Shown: positions 17,346 to 26,997 of the stretch, piece by piece | How positions within the stretch are numbered: the first letter of the stretch is position 1 | Layout of the letters: the number at the start of each line of letters is the position of its first letter | Assembly (NCBI RefSeq): GCF_022179085.1 | Contig: NZ_BPQE01000017.1 | Span: 181,477 to 245,476 of the forward strand | DNA: 64,000 bases | Origin: Methylobacterium aerolatum | GTDB taxonomy: Bacteria; Pseudomonadota; Alphaproteobacteria; Rhizobiales; Beijerinckiaceae | Direction of reading: 5' to 3' | Translations under genes and position numbers: made by a program | The notes under the pieces: generated by a model | The model's input: the letters and a program-made list of their open reading frames with translations, nothing else | What the model was told of the DNA's origin: nothing | Database searches by the model: none

Positions 17346-18236
17346 CTACGCCGCCCGGGCGAGCACGTCGGCCACCGTCTGGCCGAAGGAGCCGGGATCG
17401 GGCGCGACGGTGAGGCCGTAGCTCTTCATGATCTCGGCCTTCTCGGCGGCGCTGTCGCCGGTCGCCGAGATGATCGCCCCCGCATGGCCCATGCGGCGGC
17501 CCTTCGGGGCGGTGAGCCCGGCGACGAAGCCGATCACCGGCTTCGACATGTTGTCCCGGATCCAGGCCGAGGCCTCGGCCTCCTGCGGACCGCCGATCTC
17601 GCCGATCATCAGCACCGCGTCGGTCTCCGGATCGGTCTCGAACAGGGCGAGGTGATCGAGGAAGGACGAGCCGTTGATCGGGTCGCCGCCGATGCCCACG
17701 GAGGTGGAGATGCCGAGGCCGAGTTCCTTGAGCTGCGAGGCGGCCTCGTAGCCCAGGGTGCCGGACCGGGAGATCACGCCGACATTGCCCTTCAGGTAGA
17801 TGTGGCCGGGCATGATGCCGAGCATCGACTTGCCGGGCGAGATGATGCCCGCGCAGTTCGGGCCCACCACCATCGTCCGCTTCTCCTTCGGGTAGCGGTA
17901 GAGGTAGCGCTTCACCCGCATCATGTCCTGGGCGGGGATGCCGTCGGTGATGGAGCAGACGAGGCGCAGGCCCGCATCCGCCGCCTCCATGATCGCGTCC
18001 GCCGCGAAGGGCGGGGCGACGAAGGTGATCGAGGTGGTGGCCCCGGTGGCCTCCACGGCCTCCTTGACCGTGTTGAACACCGGCAGGCCGAGATGGGTCT
18101 TGCCGCCCTTGCCCGGGGTGACGCCGGCCACGACGTTCGAGCCGTAATCCAGCATCTCCTTGGCGTGGAAGGTGCCCTTGTCGCCGGTGATGCCCTGGAC
18201 GAGGATCGGGGTGGTTTCGTCGATGAGGATGCTCAT
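17346..18236 (-). CDS. mtkB: Malate-CoA ligase (malate thiokinase) alpha subunit
   Basis: MtkB with MtkA makes malyl-CoA from malate, CoA and ATP in the serine cycle. The 296-residue protein is homologous to SucD: CoA-binding Rossmann part ([20 protein letters not shown]), [26 protein letters not shown] and the phospho-His loop [11 protein letters not shown]. The start is fixed by the typical [15 protein letters not shown] sequence. Malate rather than succinate as substrate is inferred from the serine-cycle context. Confidence 0.95.
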   Translation of the reverse strand: MSILIDETTPILVQGITGDKGTFHAKEMLDYGSNVVAGVTPGKGGKTHLGLPVFNTVKEAVEATGATTSITFVAPPFAADAIMEAADAGLRLVCSITDGIPAQDMMRVKRYLYRYPKEKRTMVVGPNCAGIISPGKSMLGIMPGHIYLKGNVGVISRSGTLGYEAASQLKELGLGISTSVGIGGDPINGSSFLDHLALFETDPETDAVLMIGEIGGPQEAEASAWIRDNMSKPVIGFVAGLTAPKGRRMGHAGAIISATGDSAAEKAEIMKSYGLTVAPDPGSFGQTVADVLARAA

Positions 18237-18256
18237 GGGCTGATTCCCCCCCTGGC

Positions 18257-19435
18257 TCAGCGGCTGTTCTTGGCGGCGTTGCAGGCCTCGACCGCCTTGC
18301 GGGCGGCCTCGGTCAGCGTGTCCGCGGTGATGAGGTCGAGCCCGCTCTCGGCCAGGATCTTGCGCCCGGCCTCGACGTTCGTGCCGGCGAGGCGCACCAC
18401 GAGCGGCACGTCGATCTTCACCTCGCGGGCCGCCTTGACCACGCCCTCTGCCACCCAGTCGCAGCGGTTGATGCCGGCGAAGATGTTGACGAGGATCGCC
18501 TTCACGTTGCGGTCGGAGAGCACCAGCCGGAAGGCCGTGGCCACGCGCTCGGGGCTCGCGCCGCCGCCGACGTCCAGAAAGTTTGCCGGGTCGCCGCCCG
18601 CGTGCTTGATCATGTCCATGGTGGCCATGGCGAGCCCGGCGCCGTTGACGATGCAGCCGATCTCGCCCTCCAGGCCAATGTAGCTGAGGTTGTGCTCGGC
18701 GGCCTGGGCCTCGCGGGGATCGCCCTGCGAGGGGTCGTGCATGTCGGCGATGCCGGGACGGCGGAACAGGGCGTTGTCGTCGAAGGACATCTTGGCGTCG
18801 AGCGCCAGCACCCGGTCGTCCTTGGTGACGACGAGCGGGTTGATCTCCAGCATCGTGCCGTCGCAATCGCGGAACGCCCGGTAGGCGTTCATGATCGTCT
18901 TCACGGCGGCGGCAACCTGCTTGATATTGAGGCCGAGCTTGAAGGCGATCTCGCGCGCCTGGAACTGCTGCAGGCCGACGGCGGGCTCGACCACCACCTG
19001 GATCAGGGCCTCGGGCTCCTCGGCGGCGATCTGCTCGATCTCCATGCCGCCGCGCTGGCTGGCGATGACGCGCACGCGCTCCGCCTTCCGGTCGAGGACG
19101 AAGCCGAGATACAACTCGCGCTCGAAGGGGTCGGCGGTTTCGACGTAGACGCGCTGGACCGGCTTGCCCTCGGGGCCGGTCTGGTGGGTCACGAGGCGCT
19201 TGCCGAGCAGTTCCTTGGCGGAGTCGCGCACCTCGTTGTAGGTGCGGCAGAGCTTGATGCCGCCTGCCTTGCCCCGGGCGCCGGCGTGGATCTGCGCCTT
19301 CACCGCCCAGAACGAGCCGCCGAGTTCGGTGGCCGCATACACCGCTTGGTCGGGGCTGAAGGCGATCGCACCCTTCGGCACGGCGACGCCGAAGCTCGCC
19401 AGCAGCTCCTTCGCTTGATATTCGTGGACGTCCAT
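18257..19435 (-). CDS. mtkA: Malate-CoA ligase (malate thiokinase) beta subunit
   Basis: This 392-residue ATP-grasp subunit, homologous to SucC, begins [17 protein letters not shown]. It carries the nucleotide-binding region ([19 protein letters not shown]) and the C-terminal ligase module ([50 protein letters not shown]). It ends 20 bases before mtkB and is certainly co-transcribed with it. A short frame extension upstream to 19471 is not part of the family. A 433-base gap with a large palindrome separates it from fchA. Confidence 0.95.
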   Translation of the reverse strand: MDVHEYQAKELLASFGVAVPKGAIAFSPDQAVYAATELGGSFWAVKAQIHAGARGKAGGIKLCRTYNEVRDSAKELLGKRLVTHQTGPEGKPVQRVYVETADPFERELYLGFVLDRKAERVRVIASQRGGMEIEQIAAEEPEALIQVVVEPAVGLQQFQAREIAFKLGLNIKQVAAAVKTIMNAYRAFRDCDGTMLEINPLVVTKDDRVLALDAKMSFDDNALFRRPGIADMHDPSQGDPREAQAAEHNLSYIGLEGEIGCIVNGAGLAMATMDMIKHAGGDPANFLDVGGGASPERVATAFRLVLSDRNVKAILVNIFAGINRCDWVAEGVVKAAREVKIDVPLVVRLAGTNVEAGRKILAESGLDLITADTLTEAARKAVEACNAAKNSR

Positions 19436-19689
19436 CCGGCGCCTCCTCGGAGTCTTCTTCCCGACCCTCAACGCCGTTCATTTTACTGGGATTGAAGATC
19501 TGCGCCCGTCAAACTTTTTTGCTCACCGTCTGAGCGAGGCTTTCTCGCGGTCGCAACACGAATCGAATTCATTGCTGCGGTGCGAGATGCTTGAAACGAC
19601 GAAAGCCGGACACGTGAAGCGCCCGGCTTTGATTTCGAGTCTCCGAGGAAAGACCAGTTGGCCCCGCCCATGCCGACGCGCGAGTCGCT

Positions 19690-19858
19690 CCCCCCTCTGC
19701 GGGGGAGGGTGGCCCCCGTCAGGGGGTCGGGATAGGGGAGCGACGGTGCAAGACCTAGCGCCACCCTCAGCACACGCTCCGCCTCGTCCTGACGCCGGGT
19801 TCCCCTCTCCCGACCCCGGCTGACGCCGGCGCCACCCTCCCCCGCAGAGGGGGGAGGG
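19690..19858. repeat. Large inverted repeat between fchA and mtkA
   Basis: Arm 1 (19690-19740) has CCCCCTCTGCGGGGGAGGGT and AGGGGGTCGGGATAGGGGAG. Arm 2 (19801-19858) is its approximate reverse complement, with CCCTCTCCCGACCCCGG and CACCCTCCCCCGCAGAGGGG. About 60 bases lie between. It occupies much of the 433-base spacer (19436-19868) and could fold into a long RNA hairpin downstream of fchA. No gene is seen in this gap. In M. extorquens this point separates two serine-cycle transcription units. Confidence 0.75.
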
Positions 19859-19868
19859 AAGGGGGATG

Positions 19869-20513
19869 TCAGTTCACCTTGGCCTTCACCACCTCGTACA
19901 CCTTCTCCGACAGAGGCCCGGCCTCGGCGAGGATCTGCTCCAGTTCGTCCAGGCGCTCCTGCGCGAAGTCCCGGTCGTCCAGGCCCTTGGCGTTGACGTA
20001 GACGTTGAGCGCCGCGCTGCGCAGGCCGGCATAGGCCGAGAGCACCGCGACGCCCGCATCCGACACCACGTTGAGGTTGCCCTTGTCCGCCGTCACCGCC
20101 GCGAGGTCGATCACCGCCTTGCAGGCCCGCACGCAGGACAACGGCACGTCGCACGCCTCCTTCAGCGCCGCCTGGATGGCCGTGTTGCGGGCGTCCTTCT
20201 CCTCGTCGGTGCCCTTCGGCAGGCCGTAGGCGCCCATCACCGCGTCGAAGGCGGCGACGTCCTGGGCGATCATGCCGGTGAGGCCGGCGCGCAGGCCCTC
20301 GGAGCGGGCCAGCACGTCCTTCAACTCGGCCTCGACCTCGACATACTTCTTCTTGCCGATGGTCAGGTTGCACACCATCGAGACCAGGGCCGCGCCCATG
20401 GCCCCGGAGATGGCTGCCGCGCCGCCGCCGCCGGGGGTGGGGGCGGCGCTGGCGAGTTCCGTCAGGAACGTCTGGATCGAGTCGTTCTCCGGCTGAGTCT
20501 TGTCGCCCATCAT
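19869..20513 (-). CDS. fchA: Methenyltetrahydrofolate cyclohydrolase
   Basis: FchA interconverts 5,10-methenyl-H4F and 10-formyl-H4F in C1 assimilation. The 214-residue all-helical protein begins with the family's glycine-rich start (ASAAPTPGGGGAAAISGAMG). It continues with MVCNLTIGKKKY, DVAAFDAVMGAYGLPKGTD and a conserved ALNVYVNAKGLDDRDFA. The ATG at 20513 overlaps the mtdA stop as ATGA; an adjacent in-frame ATG at 20510 is possible. Confidence 0.95.
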   Translation of the reverse strand: MMGDKTQPENDSIQTFLTELASAAPTPGGGGAAAISGAMGAALVSMVCNLTIGKKKYVEVEAELKDVLARSEGLRAGLTGMIAQDVAAFDAVMGAYGLPKGTDEEKDARNTAIQAALKEACDVPLSCVRACKAVIDLAAVTADKGNLNVVSDAGVAVLSAYAGLRSAALNVYVNAKGLDDRDFAQERLDELEQILAEAGPLSEKVYEVVKAKVN

Positions 20514-21370
20514 GCCATCTCCTTGGCGAGCGCGTAGATCTCCTCGGCGTCGAACACCTTGTCGGTGCTCTCGAACAGCTTGCCGATGCAGGCCCGGTGC
20601 AGCTTGAGCTTCAGCCCGCCGATGCCGAGGGCGCCGAAGGCCGACTTGCCGTGGCGCTCCTTGCCCTTGTCCATGGCGTCGAGGCCGCCGATGCCCGTCG
20701 GGGGCTGGGCGTTGTAGTCGGCCAGGAACTGCACGGCCGAGTCCTCGGCCCAGGCCGATTCCGGCAGCAGTTCGACGCCGATGGCGCCGGCGGAGAAGAT
20801 CAGGTTCTTGCCCTTGGCCAGCGCGATGCGGGAGGCCTCGTCCGGCGTCGCGGCGGCCTTCACGTTCACCTTGAAGCGCTTGTTGATGGCGTCCGCGGCG
20901 GCTTGCGTCTTGTCGAGCGCCCGGCCGGCGATCGTCACGTCGGCGCCTTCGCCCGCCAGCAGCGCGGCCGAGCGCATGCCCACCGGGCCGGTGCCCGCCA
21001 GGACCACGGCGGTCTTGCCCTGGAGCGAACCGGCGGCCTTGGCCACCAGGGCGACGCCCGCGGCGGCGGTGGTGTTCGAGCCGTTCGAATCGAGCATGCA
21101 GGAGACGCGGAACGGGCCGAAGAACCGCTTCTTCACCGCCTCGAACACCGCCTCGCCGTCGGCCATGGAGCCGCCGCCGACGAAGATCGCGGTCGACTTC
21201 TTCTCGGAGCCGCCACGGGTGTAGATCGTCCCGTCGACATAGGCGCCGACATTGTCCGGCGTGACGTTGCCGTAGCCGGTGATGTGGTCGGCCCCACCAT
21301 CGTAGCCCACCACCACGTCGAAGACGCTCGGGGCAACATCGGTGTCGAACTGGAACAGCAGCTTTTTCAT
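20510..21370 (-). CDS. mtdA: NADP-dependent methylene-H4F/methylene-H4MPT dehydrogenase
   Basis: MtdA oxidises or reduces the methylene/methenyl bridge of tetrahydrofolate and tetrahydromethanopterin, the branch point between assimilation and oxidation of formaldehyde. The 286-residue length is typical. The fold shows an N-terminal pterin-binding part (KKLLFQFDTDVAPSVFDVVV) and an NADP Rossmann motif (TAVVLAGTGPVGMRSAALLA). It overlaps fchA by four bases. Confidence 0.96.
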   Translation of the reverse strand: MKKLLFQFDTDVAPSVFDVVVGYDGGADHITGYGNVTPDNVGAYVDGTIYTRGGSEKKSTAIFVGGGSMADGEAVFEAVKKRFFGPFRVSCMLDSNGSNTTAAAGVALVAKAAGSLQGKTAVVLAGTGPVGMRSAALLAGEGADVTIAGRALDKTQAAADAINKRFKVNVKAAATPDEASRIALAKGKNLIFSAGAIGVELLPESAWAEDSAVQFLADYNAQPPTGIGGLDAMDKGKERHGKSAFGALGIGGLKLKLHRACIGKLFESTDKVFDAEEIYALAKEMA

Positions 21371-21404
21371 CGTGTCTCGCGGCCTTCAGAAAACAATCGC
21401 GGGT

Positions 21405-21518
21405 CTCTCCTCCCCCTTGTGGGGAGGAGCCGGAGGTGGGGGTGGTGCCGGAGGTGTCGCAGCGGTGCCTTCTGCACCACCCCCACCCCTAGCCCCTCCC
21501 CACAAGGGGGAGGGGGAG
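21405..21518. repeat. Family C palindrome between hprA and mtdA
   Basis: The arms TCCCCCTTGTGGGGAGGAGC and the reverse-complement CCCTCCCCACAAGGGGGAGG, with inner GGTGGGGGTGGTGC and GCACCACCCCCACC, make a hairpin of about 110 bases inside the sga-hpr-mtdA-fch unit. It resembles the G/C-rich arms of the palindrome at 19690-19858. Confidence 0.75.
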
Positions 21519-21550
21519 TGCCGGGGCGGGCGGGACGAAGGCGCCCGGCG

Positions 21551-22495
21551 TCACCCCTCGACCACGTTCTGCGGCTTGCCCGCCACGAACGCGTCGACGT
21601 TGTCGACGAGCTGGTCGGCGAGGATCTGCATCGCCTCCTTGCTCGCCCAGGCGACGTGGGGCGTGACGATGAGGTTCGGCAGGTCGGCCTCGCAGAGGAT
21701 GTTGCCGTCGCGGGGCGGCTCCTGCGCCACCACGTCGAAGCCGGCGCCGGCGATGGTGCCGTCCTTGAGGGCCGCGAGGAGCGCCGCCTCGTCCACCAGG
21801 CCGCCGCGGGCGGTGTTGATGAGGATGGCGCGCTTCTTCATCCGCTTGAGTTCGGCGGCGCCGATCAGGCCCTTCGTCTCCGGCGTCAGCGGGACGTGCA
21901 GGGTGATGACGTCGGATTGCGTGAGCACCGTCTCGAAATCCGAGAGGCCCTCCTGCGGGAAGGTGTCGTAGGCGAGCACCTTCATGCCCAGCGCCTCGGC
22001 CCGCTTGGCGATGGACTTGCCCAGCGCCCCGTAGCCGATGATGCCGAGCGTCGAGCCCGCGATGTCGTAGATCGGGTAGTCGAAGTAGCAGAACTGGGCC
22101 GACTTCGCCCAATCGCCCCGCTTCACCGAATTCGCGTACGGCACGATCGCCCGGCGCAGGGCGAACATCAGGCCGATCACGTGCTCGGGCACGGTGTTGA
22201 AGGCGTAGTTGCGGATGTTGACGACGGTGACCCCTTGAGCCTTCGCCTGGGCCTTGTCGACCACGTCCGTGCCGGTGGCGGCCACCGCGATGAGCTTGAG
22301 GTCCGGGAGCTGCTTCAGCACCTCGGCGCGCATCGGTACCTTGTTGATGAGGGCGATCTCGGCGCCCTGCAGCCGCGCGACCGTGTCCTCCGGCGTCCAG
22401 GTCGATTCATGCTCGACGTACTCGTTCTCGAAGCTGAAGGGCTTCAGCGTCGCATCGAGCGATTCCCGGTCGAGGAATACGATCTTTTTCGCCAT
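21551..22495 (-). CDS. hprA: Hydroxypyruvate reductase
   Basis: HprA reduces hydroxypyruvate to glycerate in the serine cycle. It is a 314-residue D-2-hydroxyacid dehydrogenase with NAD motif LGIIGYGALGKSIAKRA, catalytic Arg in INTARGGLVDE, Glu in FDVVAQEPP and His in IVTPHVAWAS. The length and the position between sgaA and mtdA match M. extorquens hprA. Confidence 0.95.
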   Translation of the reverse strand: MAKKIVFLDRESLDATLKPFSFENEYVEHESTWTPEDTVARLQGAEIALINKVPMRAEVLKQLPDLKLIAVAATGTDVVDKAQAKAQGVTVVNIRNYAFNTVPEHVIGLMFALRRAIVPYANSVKRGDWAKSAQFCYFDYPIYDIAGSTLGIIGYGALGKSIAKRAEALGMKVLAYDTFPQEGLSDFETVLTQSDVITLHVPLTPETKGLIGAAELKRMKKRAILINTARGGLVDEAALLAALKDGTIAGAGFDVVAQEPPRDGNILCEADLPNLIVTPHVAWASKEAMQILADQLVDNVDAFVAGKPQNVVEG

Positions 22496-22601
22496 GGGTC
22501 GTCGGCTCCCTCTCCGGCGGCCGGGCGGCGGCCGGCTCTGTCTCGGTGCTGTTTTCTTATGGGGACCCGGCGGGAGGATCGAGCCCCCCGCCGGCCGTGA
22601 G

Positions 22602-23813
22602 TTACGCCTTGTGCAGCTTGTTCTCGCGCAGGTAGCTCGACGCGGCGGCCACGCCGGAGCCGGGCGTGACCTTCACGCCGCAATCGATCATCGCCATCTC
22701 CGCGCCCGCGATGGCGCCGAGCAGCGACAGCTCGTTGAGGTCGCCGAGGTGGCCGATGCGGAACACCTTGCCCGCCACCTTCGACAGACCGGCGCCAAGG
22801 GACAGGTTGTAGCGGTCATAGGCGTGGAGAATGATCTTGGCGGCGTCCACGCCCTCCGGCACGACGATGGCCGTGACGGTGTCCGAGTTCCACTTCGGCT
22901 CCTTGGCGCAGGTCTTGAGGCCCCAGGCCGCGACGGCCTGGCGGGTCGCCTCGGCGAGCACGTGGTGGCGGTGGTAGATGTTCTCCATCCCCTCCTCCTT
23001 CATCACGGTCAGCGCCTCCTTGAGACCGTAGAGGAGCGGCAGGGCCGGGGTGTAGGGGAAGTAGCCGCCCTTGTTGGCGTTCATCTGGTCGGCCCAGGCG
23101 AAGTAGACGTGGCCGAGGCGGTCGTTGGCGCCGCCCTGGCCGCCCTCGGCGATCTTGAGCGCCTTCTGGCTGACGCAGAGCAGGCCGAGGCCGGCGGGCA
23201 GCATGAAGCCCTTCTGCGACCCCGCCACCGCGCAATCGACCTTCCACTCGTCCATCTTGAACGGCAGCGAGCCGATGGAGGAGATGCCGTCCACGAAGAG
23301 CAGGGCCGGGTGGCCGGCGGCGTCCATCGCCTTGCGCACCGCGCCGATGTCGCTGGTGACGCCGGTGGCGGTCTCGTTGTGGACGATCATCACGGCCTTG
23401 ATGGCGTGGTCCTTGTCGGCCCGCAGGGCGTCCTCGATCTTCTGCGGATCGGCGCCGGTGCCCCACTCCTCGTCCTGGACGATCACGTCGAGGCCGAGGC
23501 GCTGGGCCATGTCGACCCACAGGTGGCTGAACTGGCCGAAGCGGGCCGCCACCACCTTGTCACCCCGGCAGAGGGTGTTGGTGAGGGCCGATTCCCAGAT
23601 GCCCGTGCCCGAGGACGGGAACAGGATGATCGTGCCGTCCTTGGAGCCGTAGACCATCTTGGCGTCTTCGAAGAGCGGCTTGGCCAACTCGGGGAAGCTC
23701 GGCGAGCGATGGTCCTCGGACTGCACCGACATCGCCCGGATCACCCGGTCGGGGATCGTGGTCGGACCGGGGATGAAGAGGTGGTTGCGACCGGGGCGCC
23801 GGGTTGCGGCCAT
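22602..23813 (-). CDS. sgaA: Serine-glyoxylate aminotransferase
   Basis: This PLP enzyme transfers the amino group of serine to glyoxylate, giving hydroxypyruvate and glycine. The 403-residue protein belongs to class V aminotransferases: NHLFIPGPTTIPDRVIRAMS, the PLP region AVMIVHNETATGVTSDI and LLFVDGISSIGSLPFKMDEW, and the Schiff-base Lys in CAVAGSQKGFMLPAG. The start is set by a CCTTGGAGGAG ribosome-binding site. It is the first gene of the serine-cycle block. Confidence 0.95.
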   Translation of the reverse strand: MAATRRPGRNHLFIPGPTTIPDRVIRAMSVQSEDHRSPSFPELAKPLFEDAKMVYGSKDGTIILFPSSGTGIWESALTNTLCRGDKVVAARFGQFSHLWVDMAQRLGLDVIVQDEEWGTGADPQKIEDALRADKDHAIKAVMIVHNETATGVTSDIGAVRKAMDAAGHPALLFVDGISSIGSLPFKMDEWKVDCAVAGSQKGFMLPAGLGLLCVSQKALKIAEGGQGGANDRLGHVYFAWADQMNANKGGYFPYTPALPLLYGLKEALTVMKEEGMENIYHRHHVLAEATRQAVAAWGLKTCAKEPKWNSDTVTAIVVPEGVDAAKIILHAYDRYNLSLGAGLSKVAGKVFRIGHLGDLNELSLLGAIAGAEMAMIDCGVKVTPGSGVAAASSYLRENKLHKA

Positions 23814-24305
23814 GATGTCTCCTCCAAGGTGGTTTCGCGCGCGGGTTCCGGCCCGGCGCAGATCTGTGGCGCGTGGCGGAGCGGGAACACTTTGGGGAAT
23901 TGGCGGGAGCCGTCCGGCCGCCGGAGGCGGACGGGTGACTGCCCTGGGCCATGGGCGCTGCGGAGCGGCAGGCGGCTGTGCCGCTCGCGTCGCGGCGCGC
24001 AACGTCGCGCCGGTCGCCTCCGATGTACCGTCCAAGCCGTGCGGCGGACATCGTGCCCGCCGCGTTCCCTTCCGCGCTCGCCCCACCGCCGACCCGGCCA
24101 GGGCCGACGGATTGAGTGCATTATGGGATGCCGCCGGGGGAAAGCAAAACCGGAAAATCTTCGGAAAGCCGCCAAAAAAATTTGCCGGGCCCACGCAACC
24201 TTCGCGGATGCCGCCCGGAGGAACAACCCGGCGCGGCGCCGCCAGCGTCATCAAACTGAGATCGGATCGCGCTCTGGATCCCGGCGAAACCACCGGGAGA
24301 CCACC
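23814..24305. promoter_or_regulatory. Divergent promoter region upstream of sgaA
   Basis: This 492-base gap separates the serine-cycle block from the divergent LpxH-like gene. It holds an A/T-rich patch at about 24145-24185 (AAAGCAAAACCGGAAAATCT and CCGCCAAAAAAATTTGCCGG), unusual in this GC-rich DNA and a likely promoter/activator site. In M. extorquens the serine-cycle genes are activated by the LysR-type regulator QscR; its site cannot be pinpointed here by eye. No gene is seen in the gap. Confidence 0.45.
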
Positions 24306-25157
24306 GTGGCAGAGGACGACGAAAGGCCGATCCGCGTCCGCACGCTGTTCCTGTCCGATCTGCATCTCGGCACGCGCGGGTGCCAGGCCGGGATGCTGCT
24401 CGACTTCCTCAGGGACTACGACGCGGACACGATCTATCTCGTCGGCGACATCGTCGATGGCTGGCAGCTGAAATCCGGCTGGTACTGGCCGCAGGCCCAC
24501 AACGACGTGGTGCAGAAGCTCCTGCGCAAGGTTCGCAAGGGTACCCACGTCGTCTACCTGCCCGGCAATCACGACGAGTTCCTGCGCGACTACGTGGGCA
24601 CCACCTTCGGCGGCATCGAGATCGCCGACACGGCGATCCACGAGGCGGCGGACGGGCGCCGCTATCTCGTGATCCACGGCGACCAGTTCGACATGGTGAT
24701 GCGCCACCAGCGCTGGCTCGCCCACCTGGGCGACGGTGCCTACACCCTCGCCCTGTGGCTCAACACCCTCGTGAATCGCGGCCGCCGCCGCCTCGGCCTG
24801 TCCTACTGGTCGCTCTCGGCCTGGGCCAAGCTGAAGGTGAAGAACGCCGTGAGCTTCATCGGCAAGTTCGAGGAGATCCTCTCCGAGGAGGCCCGCCGCC
24901 GGGGCGCCTCGGGCGTGATCTGTGGCCACATCCACCACGCGGCGGACCGGCCGATCGGCGACCTGCGCTACCTCAACACCGGGGACTGGGTCGAATCCTG
25001 CACCGGCATCGTCGAGCATTACGACGGCCGCATCGAGGTGCTGCACTACCCCTCGATCCTCCGGGCGAAGCAGGCCGCCGCCGAGGCGCAGGGGGTCGCC
25101 GCCGAGGATGAGGCCCCGCAGCAGGACCTCGCCCCCGGACGGAGAGCCGTCGCTTGA
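24306..25157 (+). CDS. LpxH-like metallophosphoesterase
   Basis: The 283-residue protein has the calcineurin-like metal motifs FLSDLHLGTRG, LVGDIVDGW, LPGNHDEFL and a C-terminal GHIHHAADRPIG. It resembles the UDP-2,3-diacylglucosamine diphosphatase-like branch common in Alphaproteobacteria, but substrate assignment is uncertain. A GGGAG box precedes the GTG start. Its stop overlaps the next glycosyltransferase start, so the pair may act in envelope glycolipid synthesis. Confidence 0.85.
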   Translation: MAEDDERPIRVRTLFLSDLHLGTRGCQAGMLLDFLRDYDADTIYLVGDIVDGWQLKSGWYWPQAHNDVVQKLLRKVRKGTHVVYLPGNHDEFLRDYVGTTFGGIEIADTAIHEAADGRRYLVIHGDQFDMVMRHQRWLAHLGDGAYTLALWLNTLVNRGRRRLGLSYWSLSAWAKLKVKNAVSFIGKFEEILSEEARRRGASGVICGHIHHAADRPIGDLRYLNTGDWVESCTGIVEHYDGRIEVLHYPSILRAKQAAAEAQGVAAEDEAPQQDLAPGRRAVA

Positions 25158-26194
25158 GGCTGATGATCGCGAGCGACGCGTGGCACCCGCAGGTGAACGG
25201 CGTGGTGCGCTCCCTGGAGCAGATGGTGCGGCGCGCGCCCGCGCACGGCTTCCAGGCCTCGGTGCTGAGCCCGTCGGAATTCCCTTCCATGCCGCTGCCG
25301 GGTTACCGCGAGATCCGCCTCGCCTGCCCGGTGCCGGGGCGGCTCGCCGCCCTGTGGGACGCGATGGCGCCGACCCATGTCCACATCGCCACCGAGGGGC
25401 CGGTGGGCTTCGCCGTGCGGCGGCGCTGCCTCGCGCGGCGGCTGCCCTTCACCACGAGCTACCACACCCGATTCCCGGAATATCTCGCCGCCCGGGCACC
25501 CGTGCCGGAGGCGTGGTCCTACGCCTATCTGCGCCGGTTCCACGGGGCCGCCCACGGCACGATGGTGAGCACGCCGAGCCTCGAGGGTGAACTCGCCGGG
25601 CGTGGGTTCGGCCATCTGATGCGCTGGACGCGGGGCGTCGACACGGACCTGTTCCGCCCGGCCGTTCCCGGCGCGCCCGAACCGGCCGAGCTCGCCGTGC
25701 TGCCGCGGCCGTTCTTCCTGTTCGTCGGACGCCTCGCCATCGAGAAGAACGTGGCCGCCTTCCTCGCCCTCGACCTGCCGGGCACCAAGGTGGTCGTCGG
25801 CGACGGGCCGGACCGTGCCCGGCTGGAGGCGATGGCGCCGGAGGCCCGCTTCCTCGGCACGCGCACGGGGGCGGCGCTCGCGGCGATCTATGCCGCCTGC
25901 GACGCCTTCGTTTTCCCGAGCCTCACCGACACCTTCGGCATCGTCCTCCTCGAAGCCCTGGCCAGCGGCCTGCCGGTGGCGGCCCTGCCCGTGACCGGCC
26001 CCCTCGACGTGATCGGCGGGACCGCCGTCGGCGTGCTCGATCACGACCTGCGCGCGGCGGCGCTCGGCGCCCTTGCCCTGTCGCGCGACGCCTGCCGGGC
26101 GGAGGCCCTGCGCCGGGGCTGGGACGAGAGCGCCCGGCAGTTCTACGGCAACATCCTCGCCGCCCGCCGCCGGGCCGAGCCCGAGGCGGCGTGA
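25154..26194 (+). CDS. Family 4 glycosyltransferase (GT-B)
   Basis: The 346-residue GT-B enzyme has an N-terminal domain (ASDAWHPQVNGVVRSLEQM, TTSYHTRFPEYLAARA). Its C-terminal donor site has LFVGRLAIEKNVAAFL, VVGDGPDRARLEAM and the E-x7-E region FVFPSLTDTFGIVLLEALAS. It resembles alpha-mannosyl/glucuronosyl transferases that add sugar to membrane diacylglycerol. A TTG at 25154 overlaps the preceding stop (TTGA); an ATG at 25163 is the alternative start. Confidence 0.88.
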   Translation: MRLMIASDAWHPQVNGVVRSLEQMVRRAPAHGFQASVLSPSEFPSMPLPGYREIRLACPVPGRLAALWDAMAPTHVHIATEGPVGFAVRRRCLARRLPFTTSYHTRFPEYLAARAPVPEAWSYAYLRRFHGAAHGTMVSTPSLEGELAGRGFGHLMRWTRGVDTDLFRPAVPGAPEPAELAVLPRPFFLFVGRLAIEKNVAAFLALDLPGTKVVVGDGPDRARLEAMAPEARFLGTRTGAALAAIYAACDAFVFPSLTDTFGIVLLEALASGLPVAALPVTGPLDVIGGTAVGVLDHDLRAAALGALALSRDACRAEALRRGWDESARQFYGNILAARRRAEPEAA

Positions 26195-26259
26195 CACCCG
26201 CGTCACGCGGCGCGCCATGACGAGGGTGACGCCGGCCGCCGGGGATGCGAGATGGCGCC

Positions 26260-26850
26260 ATGCCTCCCTTCGATCCCGCCCGCGCCGCCGCCTACCCCAT
26301 CGTCATCGGCTGTGACGAGGTCGGGCGCGGGGCGCTGAGCGGGCCGGTGGTGGTGGCCGCCGTCTGGTTCGATCCCGCCTTGCTGCCGCCGGAGGTGCTC
26401 GGCGCCCTCGACGACAGCAAGAAGCTCCCGGAACCGGTGCGGAACCGGCTGGCGCCGCTGATCCGCGCCCATGCCCGCGTGGCCCTCGCGGCGGGATCGC
26501 CCGCGCTGATCGACCGGATCAACATCCGCGCCGCCACCCTCGACGCGATGGGCCGGGCGGTGCGCAAGCTCGGGATCGACGCGCCGGTCTTCGTCGATGG
26601 CCGGGACGCCCTGCCGGGGCTGCCCGGCCGGGCGGTGATCGGCGGCGAGCGGCTCGTGCCGCAGATCGCCGCCGCCTCCATCGTCGCGAAGGTGATGCGC
26701 GACGCCTTCATGCGCCGGCTGGCCAAGCACCACCCCGGCTACGGCTGGGAGCGCAATGTCGGCTACGGCACCGCCCTCCACCGCGCCGGCCTCGCGACGC
26801 TGGGCCGGAGCGTGCATCACCGGGTGAGTTTCACGAGGACGTTCGGGTGA
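26260..26850 (+). CDS. rnhB: Ribonuclease HII
   Basis: RNase HII cleaves RNA in RNA-DNA hybrids and single ribonucleotides in DNA. The 196-residue protein has the acidic active-site motifs VIGCDEVGRGALSGPVV, DDSKKLPEPVRNRL, VDGRDALPGL and AAASIVAKVMRDAFM, ending with GYGTALHRAGLATLG. GCDEVGRG departs slightly from the usual GVDEAGRG. An upstream in-frame ATG at 26245 is possible; neither start has a strong ribosome-binding site. Confidence 0.93.
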   Translation: MPPFDPARAAAYPIVIGCDEVGRGALSGPVVVAAVWFDPALLPPEVLGALDDSKKLPEPVRNRLAPLIRAHARVALAAGSPALIDRINIRAATLDAMGRAVRKLGIDAPVFVDGRDALPGLPGRAVIGGERLVPQIAAASIVAKVMRDAFMRRLAKHHPGYGWERNVGYGTALHRAGLATLGRSVHHRVSFTRTFG

Positions 26851-26864
26851 CCGCCTCGGCCGTC

Positions 26865-26953
26865 GGTGCGAGCGCAGCGAAGCCATCAGGGATGCGCCCC
26901 GTCCGGAGGCGCCCCGCTGCCCTGGATGGCTTCGCTTGCGCTCGCAAAGACGA
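26865..26953. repeat. Family A intergenic palindrome
   Basis: GTGCGAGCGCAGCGAAGCCA and the terminal GGCTTCGCTTGCGCTCGCAA form the arms around a variable GC-rich centre. It lies between the convergent rnhB and radical SAM genes. Confidence 0.75.
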
Positions 26954-26997
26954 TGGAGCCATCGGTAGCGCCCTCTCACGGATCGGGCAGCAAACTC

